A DNA stretch of 7,712 nucleotides, taken from positions 1 through 7,712 of the forward strand of contig JAUPWC010000471.1 of assembly GCA_030916665.1 (NCBI GenBank). Direction: 5' to 3'. Shown here one piece after another: positions 1 to 5,404 of the stretch. Position 1 is the first letter of the stretch, and every line of letters starts with the position of its first letter. The translations under genes and the position numbers were made by a program. Under the pieces are notes generated by a model. That model saw nothing but the letters and a program-made list of their open reading frames with translations. It did not search any database and was not told the origin of the DNA. Origin of the DNA: Verrucomicrobiota bacterium. GTDB taxonomy: Bacteria > Verrucomicrobiota > Verrucomicrobiia > Opitutales > Opitutaceae.

Positions 1-641
1 GCCTTCTCCGCCGTCAGCGTGAGCAGCTCGCCCTTGGCCTTGATGACCTTGTCGTCGAGCTTCAGCTCAAAATCCGGCACCCGCATCGCCTTGATGACGT
101 CGGCCCGCCGCGGGGCATGCTGGGAGTAGGCCTCGATCTTGGCGCCCAGGTAGCTGTCGAGTTTTCGCTTCAGCGCCTCGGGCAGGTCCTCGCCGGTGCC
201 CTTGACCACATCCGCAGCGCCCATGATGCCCTTGGGCGCAAAATAAATTTCGTCGCTCACGGACGCGATGATGGCGCCGGCCGAGATGGCCTCGCGGTTC
301 ACGTAGGTGATCGTTTTGCCGGGAAACTTGTCCAGCGCCTCCATGATCTCCAGCATGGCGGCACCTTCGCCACCGGGCGTATCCATGTTGAGCAGCACGA
401 AGTCGGCCTTGCGCTCGATGGCTTCCTTGAGGCCGCGGCGCAGGATATAGACCGTGGGCGTGCTGATGGTGTCCTTGATCGGAATGACATAGACCCGCGT
501 CGGACCGGCTACTGCCGGCTGCGGCGCTACGACCGGGTTCTTCGGCACTGACGCGGGCGCAACCGCCTCTTGGGCGACGGCGGTCAGGGCTGCGGCCAGC
601 AGGGGGAAAAGCATCAGGGCGCGCTTCAACATCACCGGCAT
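1..641 (-). CDS. NfeD/ClpP-class membrane serine protease, N-terminal part (cut by window edge)
   Basis: The visible 213 residues begin with a signal-type N-terminus (Lys-Arg at 6-7, then a hydrophobic stretch to about residue 23, ending AVAQ). A ClpP/crotonase-like fold follows. LLNMDTPGG (83-91) matches the oxyanion-side glycine motif of NfeD-type (1510-N-like) proteases, and REAISAG (116-122) places the nucleophile at Ser120. A Lys in KRK (158-160) lies at about the distance expected for the general base of the Ser/Lys dyad; that assignment is tentative. Known for the family: it cleaves membrane-associated substrates outside the cytoplasm and often works with stomatin-like partners. The C-terminal membrane segments and NfeD OB domain would lie beyond position 1 and cannot be seen. 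ATG at 641 is chosen; ATG at 632 is in frame and also leaves an intact signal peptide. There is no clear Shine-Dalgarno. The gene is divergent from the epimerase gene. Confidence 0.85.
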   Translation of the reverse strand, partial: MPVMLKRALMLFPLLAAALTAVAQEAVAPASVPKNPVVAPQPAVAGPTRVYVIPIKDTISTPTVYILRRGLKEAIERKADFVLLNMDTPGGEGAAMLEIMEALDKFPGKTITYVNREAISAGAIIASVSDEIYFAPKGIMGAADVVKGTGEDLPEALKRKLDSYLGAKIEAYSQHAPRRADVIKAMRVPDFELKLDDKVIKAKGELLTLTAEK

Positions 642-721
642 GCTACAGCCCGCCCGCCGCCAAGCAAGCGTCGCCAACTTACAATTCCCCGAATTATTTC
701 CGCCTGAACCGCCGCGTTGTG

Positions 722-727
722 TATAAA
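722..727 (+). promoter_or_regulatory. Possible -10 element (TATAAA) for the epimerase gene
   Basis: TATAAA stands out in a GC-rich 138-bp divergent intergenic region (642-779), about 53 bp before the ATG at 780. No good -35 hexamer sits 16-18 bp upstream, so this is only a candidate. If real, it argues against the upstream in-frame TTG start at 717, which would overlap the promoter. The rest of the gap holds only a 13-mer (704-716) that recurs near 5348. Confidence 0.25.
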
Positions 728-779
728 TTGTCTGACTTTGGGTTGGAACGTGCCGCGCAATTCGTTTTACCAACAGGCC

Positions 780-1700
780 ATGGAACGCATCCCGTATCTC
801 GGGCACACGATTTTCAAGTGGCAGGTCGGCACCTCGTCCTTCTTGGCGCTGCCGGAAAAAGGCGCGCGGCTCATGAACTGGAACGTCACTCTCGGCGACG
901 GCAGCGTGCGCGACATCATCTACTGGCCCGAGGTCGAGAACCTCGACAACATCGCCAGCGTCCGCGGCGGCAACCCGATCCTCTTCCCCTTCAACGGTCG
1001 CACCTACGACCGCGGCACGATCCACCAGTGGCGGGCGGAAGACGGCGTGCAGCGCCCGATGCCGATGCACGGCCTCGCCCGGCAGGGAAAGTTCCACCTC
1101 ACGCGCCTCGACGAGGGCGGCTTCTCCGCCCAGTTCATACCCGACGAGGCGGCAAAGGCCGCCTACCCCTACGACTACGAATTCGTCGTGAGCTACCGCT
1201 TCGACCCGCTCGCGCTGTTCGTGGAGCTGCAACTCACCAACCACGGCCGCACCCCCATCCCGTGGTCGGCGGGGCATCATTTCTACTTCACCCTGCCTTG
1301 GACCGCAGGACGCACGCGCCGCGACTACATGCTGGAGACCACCGCCACCAAGCACCTGCAGCGCGACGACAAAGGCCAGCTGGTCCCCGGTCCGCGCGTG
1401 AACGCCCGCGAGACCCTCGACAACCCCGCGCTCGTGGACCTCATCCACACCGGGCTGAAGCGCGAGGTGTTTGCCGTGACCGAGGCCGGCACGGGCAACC
1501 GCCTGTTCTTCCGCACCAGCATGGCCGGCAGCAGCGCCAAGGACTTCGCCGTCGTCACCTGGACGCAGGACGAGAAATCGCCGTTCTACTGCGTGGAACC
1601 CTGGATGGGGCCGCCCAACGCGCCCGAGACCAAGGTCGGCCTGCACCACGTCGCCCCGGGCCAGACACAGAAGTTTTACGTGGAGATTTCCCTCGGTTGA
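780..1700 (+). CDS. Aldose 1-epimerase (GalM/YeaD-like, COG2017 family)
   Basis: The 306-residue cytoplasmic protein shows the galactose-mutarotase fold signatures in order. NPILFPFNGR (65-74) supplies the substrate-binding Arg. PMHGLAR (95-101) carries a conserved His97. SAGHHFYF (163-170) holds the catalytic His at 166 or 167. VEPWMGPPNA (272-281) carries the candidate general base Glu273. Known for the family: interconversion of alpha and beta anomers of aldoses such as glucose or galactose; some relatives act on phosphorylated hexoses. The sequence does not fix the substrate. Length is typical for the family. The ATG at 780 is preferred because homology-like sequence begins there. An in-frame TTG at 717 would add 21 residues without family resemblance and would overlap a possible -10. 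The 32-bp gap to tatA allows co-transcription, although no functional link is evident. Confidence 0.9.
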   Translation: MERIPYLGHTIFKWQVGTSSFLALPEKGARLMNWNVTLGDGSVRDIIYWPEVENLDNIASVRGGNPILFPFNGRTYDRGTIHQWRAEDGVQRPMPMHGLARQGKFHLTRLDEGGFSAQFIPDEAAKAAYPYDYEFVVSYRFDPLALFVELQLTNHGRTPIPWSAGHHFYFTLPWTAGRTRRDYMLETTATKHLQRDDKGQLVPGPRVNARETLDNPALVDLIHTGLKREVFAVTEAGTGNRLFFRTSMAGSSAKDFAVVTWTQDEKSPFYCVEPWMGPPNAPETKVGLHHVAPGQTQKFYVEISLG

Positions 1701-1732
1701 TTTCGCCGGGATTATCCCCACGTTCCTGAGCA

Positions 1733-2041
1733 ATGCCCGGCCTGTCACATCTTCCCTACGCCTTCATCGAGGGCATCGGCGGTCCCGAACTGCTGATGAT
1801 CATGTTCGTGATCCTGCTGCTGTTCGGCGCCGACCGGCTGCCCGATCTGGCCCGCGGCTTCGGACGCGCCATGCGGGAGTTCAAGAAGGCCACCAGCGGC
1901 GTCGAGCAGGAAGTCCGCAAGGCCATGGCCGAACCGCCATCCCCGCCGTCGCCTCGACCCGTCGGCACCGTCGGCCAGGGCGACGCGCCCAAGCCCTACA
2001 CGCCCCCGAGCCCCGCCTCCCCGCCGCCGACGGCGGAGTGA
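1733..2041 (+). CDS. tatA: Twin-arginine translocase subunit TatA/TatE
   Basis: The 102-residue protein has the compact TatA architecture: a short N-terminus, GGPELL (16-21), and a membrane helix at about 19-31. The hinge is FGADRLPDLAR (31-41), with the FG and Pro conserved in TatA. A basic amphipathic helix follows at about 35-65 (FGRAMREFKKA), then an acidic Pro-rich tail (about 67-102, many PPSP-type runs). Known role: TatA oligomers form the pore or membrane-weakening element that lets TatBC pass folded, often cofactor-bearing, proteins across the inner membrane. No tatB or tatC is in the window, so this is an orphan copy. TatA is favoured over TatB because the N-terminus is short and the hinge has the FG-x-x-LP pattern. 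ATG at 1733 is used, 32 bp after the epimerase stop, without a visible Shine-Dalgarno. The Pro-rich tail is probably disordered. Confidence 0.9.
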   Translation: MPGLSHLPYAFIEGIGGPELLMIMFVILLLFGADRLPDLARGFGRAMREFKKATSGVEQEVRKAMAEPPSPPSPRPVGTVGQGDAPKPYTPPSPASPPPTAE

Positions 2042-2058
2042 GGAGATGTTTGCTGGAG

Positions 2059-2105
2059 CGGCGCTCTCTGCGCGCCGGTTCCGTGGTCGGCGGTCAAGTC
2101 CGCCG
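2059..2105. terminator. Tandem GC hairpins between convergent genes, possible weak bidirectional terminator
   Basis: Two perfect 6-bp GC stems lie in the 82-bp gap between tatA and the permease gene. CGGCGC (2059-2064) pairs with GCGCCG (2072-2077). CGGCGG (2088-2093) pairs with CCGCCG (2100-2105) around a TCAAGT loop. Neither is followed by a T tract on either strand, so they are not classic intrinsic terminators. They could still slow polymerase, protect 3' ends or mark a Rho-dependent end for the convergent transcripts. Confidence 0.35.
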
Positions 2106-2123
2106 CCACAAAGCCACCGGTCT

Positions 2124-3461
2124 TCATCCGAAGATATTGCCGCGATTGAAGCGCCATACGGCGATGCCCATCACCGCGAGCGCAATGCCGCCGAGAATGC
2201 CCAGCGTCGGCAGGAGTTCGACGAAAGACGCATTGGCCCAGAGCACCTGCGCGAAGCCTTCCATCGCCCAATAGACGAGCGTCAGCTTGCTCAGCTGCTG
2301 GAAGAACTCCGGCATGAAGGTGACGGGAAACCACGCGCCGCCCACCGCGCACATCACGAGAATCACAAAGGTCGCCAACCCGCTGGCCGCCTCGGGCGAC
2401 GAAGTCAGCGACGCGATCAGCATGCCGAAGGCCGTGCAGGCCGACGCCGCGAAGACGCACATCAGCAGGAGCATCCCGATGTGGTTCTCCACATCGATCC
2501 CGTAGAGCATGCGCCCGCCGACGAAGAGCACGGTCAGCTGCAACACCCCGACGCTCACGCCGAAGAGGAACTTGCTCCACAGGATCTGCGACCGACCGAC
2601 CGGGCCGGCGAGGATGCGGTGAAAAATACCGTGGTCGCGTTCGTAGAACAGCGCGGTGGCCGCGCCGCTCAGGGCGAATAGCAGGAATTGCATCGCCCAG
2701 CCGCCCACGATGCGCGTGGCGGCCGGCGACGTCACGTCCTGCCCGGCCACCTGCACCGACTCGATGTGCACCGCTTGCGTGAACAGCGACTCTCCGGCGG
2801 CGTTCGCGCCCGCGGAGCTCCCTTCCCGCTCACCGAAGCCGAAGTTGCCGCTCTCGAGGTCCTTGAGAATTTCGTCCGCGCTGCCGCCGAAGCTGCGTGC
2901 GATGTTGTCCGCGAGCCCGCGGTTGAACGAATTCTGGCGGTCGGGGCCGATGAACGCCCGGCCGCGCGCCAAAAGCGACTGGCCGAGCAGCTGCGGCACA
3001 TTGGCGAAGATCGTCTTCTGGAGGATGCCGTTGACCATCTGCGTCTCGATCTCGTTGCGCGGGTTGCTGTAGATTTTCAGGTGCAGGCCAAACTCCTGCT
3101 CGCTGACCACGTCGGCCGGGATCACGAGCGCGAACCGGAACTTGTTGTCGCGCATCAGCGGCGCGAGATCCTCCTCGCGCAGGGAGCGGGACGACTTGTC
3201 GGCCGCCGTGGTCGTGGTGATCACCTTGAAGGCGGGTTCGGCCTGCAAGGCCGCGAGGAGTTTCGCCGCCGCCGGGTTGTCGCTGGCGTTGACCACCGCG
3301 AGCGGGATGCCGCTCGGACCGGTGTCCTTGCGGTTGATGCCGAAGACCCCGCCGAAGATCCAGATGAGGGCGAAGGGCACGATGAAGGTCAGCGAGACCG
3401 CCGCCTTGTTGCGGAAGAACGTGGTGAAGTCCTTGCGGACGAGAACGAGGATGGTGCGCAT
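2124..3461 (-). CDS. ABC-2 type transporter permease (YhhJ/YbhR-like)
   Basis: The 445-residue inner-membrane protein has the six-helix layout of the ABC-2 (PF12698-like) permeases. Helix 1 is at about 22-41, directly after a short basic N-terminus (LVRKDFTTFFRNK). A large soluble extracytoplasmic region runs from about 42 to 250. Helices 2-6 are at about 251-272, 297-318, 328-352, 360-380 and 417-436. The FYERDHGIFHRIL segment (272-284) after helix 2 is the cytoplasmic coupling region typical of the family. It starts 11 bp after the stop codon of the ATPase gene, so the two form one operon encoding an exporter. Known family substrates range from drugs to lipids and polysaccharides; nothing here identifies one. 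No HlyD-like adaptor or TolC-like channel is adjacent. The sequence before the ATG is CCTCCCGCC, without a Shine-Dalgarno, so translational coupling is plausible. Confidence 0.9.
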   Translation of the reverse strand: MRTILVLVRKDFTTFFRNKAAVSLTFIVPFALIWIFGGVFGINRKDTGPSGIPLAVVNASDNPAAAKLLAALQAEPAFKVITTTTAADKSSRSLREEDLAPLMRDNKFRFALVIPADVVSEQEFGLHLKIYSNPRNEIETQMVNGILQKTIFANVPQLLGQSLLARGRAFIGPDRQNSFNRGLADNIARSFGGSADEILKDLESGNFGFGEREGSSAGANAAGESLFTQAVHIESVQVAGQDVTSPAATRIVGGWAMQFLLFALSGAATALFYERDHGIFHRILAGPVGRSQILWSKFLFGVSVGVLQLTVLFVGGRMLYGIDVENHIGMLLLMCVFAASACTAFGMLIASLTSSPEAASGLATFVILVMCAVGGAWFPVTFMPEFFQQLSKLTLVYWAMEGFAQVLWANASFVELLPTLGILGGIALAVMGIAVWRFNRGNIFG

Positions 3462-3472
3462 GGCGGGAGGGT

Positions 3473-4390
3473 TTATTCGCGGAGCGTGCGGCCGGTGAGG
3501 TGGAGAAAGAGCGCCTCCAGCGTCGGTCGCTGGCTGGTGAACAGGCGGGCCGGCAGGCCAAGTGACTCGGTGAGAGTGTAGAACTGCGAGAGCTTCACGC
3601 CCGCGTGCGGCCGGAAACGGTAGGAATCCTCGGTCTTCTCAACCGTGCCCTGCGCGCCGAGCTGCGCCACCAGCGCCGCCGTGCCGCCATCGGCGGGGAA
3701 ACGGATTTCCTCCTCGAACGGCAGCTTGAGCAGCAGTTCGTCGAGCGTGCCGAGTGCGTGGATTTTGCCATGGTCGATGATGCCGATGCGCGAGCAGAGG
3801 CGCGTGGCCTCCTCCATGTAGTGCGTGGAGTAGATGACCGTCAGGCCCTCCCGGTTCAGCCGCTCCAGAAACTCGAAGATCGCGTTGCGCGACTGCGGGT
3901 CCACGCCGACGGTCGGCTCGTCGCAGAGCAGCAGCTTCGGTCGGTGCAGGAGCGAGGCGATGATGTTCAGGCGGCGCTGCATGCCGCCCGAGAAGGTCTG
4001 CACTTTGTCGCGCCGGCGATCGGCAAGCTGCATGGCTTCAAGCCCCTCGTCGATGCGCTCGCGCAACGTGGCCCCGCCGAGTCCGTAGAGCTGGCCGAAC
4101 ACGCGGAGGTTCTGCTCCGCGCTGAGTTTCGGGTAGAGCGCGATGTGCTGCGGCACGAGGCCCAGCGCCAGCCGCGCCGACGGATCGTCGGCCGTGAGCG
4201 GATGACCGTTCAGGGTGAGACCGCCGGCATCGGGAGCGCGCAAACCGGCGACCAGCGACATGAGCGTGGACTTGCCGGCGCCGTTGGGGCCGAGCAGGCC
4301 GAAGAATTCGCCGGCTTCGATCCGCAGCGAAACGCCGTCGAGTGCCGTGAGCGCGCCGTAGCGCTTGGTGATGTTTTCGAGGGAGAGCAT
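3473..4390 (-). CDS. ABC transporter ATP-binding protein
   Basis: The 305-residue nucleotide-binding subunit partners the ABC-2 permease encoded just downstream. All catalytic motifs are intact: Walker A GPNGAGKST (34-42), Q-loop Gln81 in VPQ, signature FSGGMQRR (133-140), Walker B LLLCDEPTVGVD (153-164, with Asp157 and catalytic Glu158) and switch His190 in STHYMEEA. The C-terminal 70 residues end PTLEALFLHLTGRTLR, the tail seen in YbhF/CcmA-type exporter ATPases. It should bind and hydrolyse ATP on the cytoplasmic face to drive export. The ATG at 4390 is chosen because family resemblance (MLSLENITKRYG) starts there. A TTG at 4408 would add MAQPFP. Neither start has a Shine-Dalgarno. The reading frame stays open for about 150 bp further upstream but has no ATG, and the sequence there does not look like ABC protein. 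Confidence 0.93.
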   Translation of the reverse strand: MLSLENITKRYGALTALDGVSLRIEAGEFFGLLGPNGAGKSTLMSLVAGLRAPDAGGLTLNGHPLTADDPSARLALGLVPQHIALYPKLSAEQNLRVFGQLYGLGGATLRERIDEGLEAMQLADRRRDKVQTFSGGMQRRLNIIASLLHRPKLLLCDEPTVGVDPQSRNAIFEFLERLNREGLTVIYSTHYMEEATRLCSRIGIIDHGKIHALGTLDELLLKLPFEEEIRFPADGGTAALVAQLGAQGTVEKTEDSYRFRPHAGVKLSQFYTLTESLGLPARLFTSQRPTLEALFLHLTGRTLRE

Positions 4391-4520
4391 GGGAAAGGGT
4401 TGTGCCAAGGAATAGGTTTTCCGCCCGCCAAGACGAGCTTCCCGTCGTCTCCGAAGGTCATGGTCATGGTGACCCGCGTTTCCGTCCCATTGCCGGGAAC
4501 GCCGGATTTCGAGTTCGTGC

Positions 4521-4561
4521 CACCGGAGAAACTCCGGAAGCGGCGCGAAACACCGGAGAAA
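4521..4561 (+). repeat. 11-bp direct repeat with embedded hairpin, candidate regulator-binding sites
   Basis: CACCGGAGAAA occurs exactly at 4521-4531 and 4551-4561, a 30-bp period close to three helical turns. The first copy is also half of a perfect hairpin, CCGGAG-AAA-CTCCGG (4523-4537). The repeats lie in the divergent space between the ABC ATPase gene and the small exported protein gene, about 70-110 bp upstream of the start expected from the sigma-54-like site at 4607. That position would suit enhancer-type activator sites. No regulator is encoded nearby, so this is a sequence observation with an inferred role. Confidence 0.35.
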
Positions 4562-4606
4562 AATTCTTCTGCCTCATCGCCGCGCACTTACGCGCGCGGC
4601 TGCAAC

Positions 4607-4622
4607 TTGGCACATCGGGTGC
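4607..4622 (+). promoter_or_regulatory. Sigma-54-like -24/-12 promoter for the small exported protein
   Basis: TTGGCAC-ATCGG-GTGC matches the sigma-54 pattern YTGGCAC-N5-TTGC with one mismatch (G for the first T of the -12 block). The diagnostic GG (4609-4610) and GC (4621-4622) doublets have the exact 12-bp register. Transcription would begin near 4633-4634, leaving about an 18-nt leader before the ATG at 4652. A second TTGGCACA lies on the minus strand at 4402-4409 but lacks the GC doublet and overlaps the ATPase start, so it is not called. Confidence 0.4.
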
Positions 4623-4651
4623 GTGTAGTGAGGACAGAACCAATATCCGCC

Positions 4652-4945
4652 ATGAAAAAGAATTTCCTCATCATCGCCACCCTCGCGGGGCTCAGCACCA
4701 TCGCCAGCGCCGCTTCGACCGCCACCGATTCCGCAATCCTCGTGCTCCCGACCTACGTCGTCACCGCGCCGCGCTTCGGGCCGGCCGAGCAGAAGGTCAA
4801 CTCCCAGCTCAAAGACTTCATCCGCCAGTCGGAGGTCCGCCAGGCTCTCAAGCCGGACCTGAACCTGATCTCCTCCCGCGCCGAGTCGGCCATCCGGGTG
4901 ACCCACGCCGCCGCTCCGGCGGCCAAGGCCCACGCGAAATCCTGA
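4652..4945 (+). CDS. Small exported protein of unknown function with LPTYVVTAPR segment
   Basis: The 97-residue protein starts with a clear Sec signal peptide: MKKN, a hydrophobic core, and ASA at 18-20 giving likely cleavage before Ala21. The mature part is about 77 residues. It opens with an aliphatic stretch and LPTYVVTAPRFGP (32-44), followed by a charged, probably helical stretch (45-75, QLKDFIRQSEVRQAL) and an Ala/Lys/His-rich tail. There are no cysteines or membrane helices after the signal. The VVTAPR motif recalls the segment just before the plug of TonB-dependent receptors. From memory, similar short proteins occur in Opitutaceae, but I cannot name a family. It is likely periplasmic or outer-membrane associated. 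It is transcribed alone, between a sigma-54-like promoter and a strong terminator. No Shine-Dalgarno is seen (CAATATCCGCC before the ATG). Confidence 0.75.
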   Translation: MKKNFLIIATLAGLSTIASAASTATDSAILVLPTYVVTAPRFGPAEQKVNSQLKDFIRQSEVRQALKPDLNLISSRAESAIRVTHAAAPAAKAHAKS

Positions 4946-4987
4946 GACGGCCGCCCCGTTCCTTTGTCCGTGCATTAGTGTGTGTGC

Positions 4988-5019
4988 AAAAGCCGCCCCT
5001 GGGGAGGGGCGGCTTTTTT
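4988..5019 (+). terminator. Strong intrinsic terminator after the small exported protein gene
   Basis: A perfect 13-bp stem (4988-5000 with 5005-5017) closes a GGGG tetraloop and is followed by T residues at 5014-5019. The stem begins with AAAA, so the structure is nearly symmetrical and could also stop transcription on the minus strand. It separates the exported-protein transcript from the Smr gene, which therefore needs its own promoter between about 5020 and 5054 or depends on read-through. Confidence 0.93.
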
Positions 5020-5054
5020 GTCGCCTGCGTCGGACGGACGGCAACGATGACAGC

Positions 5055-5351
5055 GTGCCCGCCGACGACTCCGACGAACCGGTTGCCATTCCCATCACGG
5101 GCGAGCTCGACCTGCACACGTTCCGGCCCGCCGAGGTCGCGGCGCTGCTGGACGACTACCTCGCCGAATGCCGACGCCGCGGCATCCTCCGTGTGCGCGT
5201 GATCCACGGCAAAGGCACCGGCACGCTGCGCACGACGGTGCAGGCGCGCCTGCGGCAGATGCCCAGCGTGGCGGGTTTCGCCACCGGCGACGAGACCAGC
5301 GGCGGCTGGGGCGCGACCATCGTTACACTCAAACCCGATAATTCCTGCTGA
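5055..5351 (+). CDS. Stand-alone Smr-domain protein
   Basis: The 98-residue protein is almost entirely a Smr (small MutS-related) domain. It has the first motif LDLHTF (18-23), a helix rich in Ala, Leu and acidic residues (26-40), the core motif [11 protein letters not shown] (49-59), and the closing [10 protein letters not shown] strand (83-92). Known for the family: Smr domains bind or nick DNA or RNA. They occur at the C-terminus of MutS2 and as stand-alone proteins, some of which act as endonucleases in ribosome rescue. LDLH and HGKG are the motifs tied to catalysis, so activity is plausible. The start is uncertain. GTG at 5055 is the only usual start after the terminator in this frame. 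The frame stays open back to a GTG at 4980, but that would put the terminator inside the gene. It may be co-transcribed with the AIM24 gene 53 bp downstream. Confidence 0.85.
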   Translation: MPADDSDEPVAIPITGELDLHTFRPAEVAALLDDYLAECRRRGILRVRVIHGKGTGTLRTTVQARLRQMPSVAGFATGDETSGGWGATIVTLKPDNSC

Positions 5352-5404
5352 ACCGCCGCGACTTTCCTGCGATGATGCGGGTCCTTTCCCCACTTATGAA
5401 CGCA

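Noticed and set aside
717..779. TTG start giving a 327-residue epimerase
   Set aside because: The added residues (MCINCLTLGW...) show no family resemblance and overlap a possible -10 element. ATG 780 gives a normal family length.
719..1729. 336-residue plus-strand reading frame overlapping the epimerase gene
   Set aside because: It is a +2 shadow of the epimerase frame, dominated by Arg, Pro and His. All catalytic motifs are in the other frame.
2688..3581. 297-residue plus-strand reading frame
   Set aside because: It is antisense to the permease gene, which has clear membrane helices and family motifs. The antisense product is low-complexity Arg/Ala/Glu/Val.
4401..4614. 9-bp inverted repeat TGTGCCAAG / CTTGGCACA spanning the divergent region
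   Set aside because: The arms are about 195 bp apart and one lies at the ATPase start codon region. One arm is better explained by the sigma-54-like -24 block, so this is likely chance.
3605..4945. 446-residue plus-strand reading frame
   Set aside because: It is antisense to the ABC ATPase gene through most of its length, is rich in Arg/Glu/Ala/His as expected from the complement of GC-rich coding DNA, and then reads through into the small exported protein in the latter's own frame.
4979..4986. GTGTGTGT-type short tandem repeat (and a CACACACAC run at 6870-6879)
   Set aside because: Too short to call a microsatellite element, and both sit beside terminators with no other structure.
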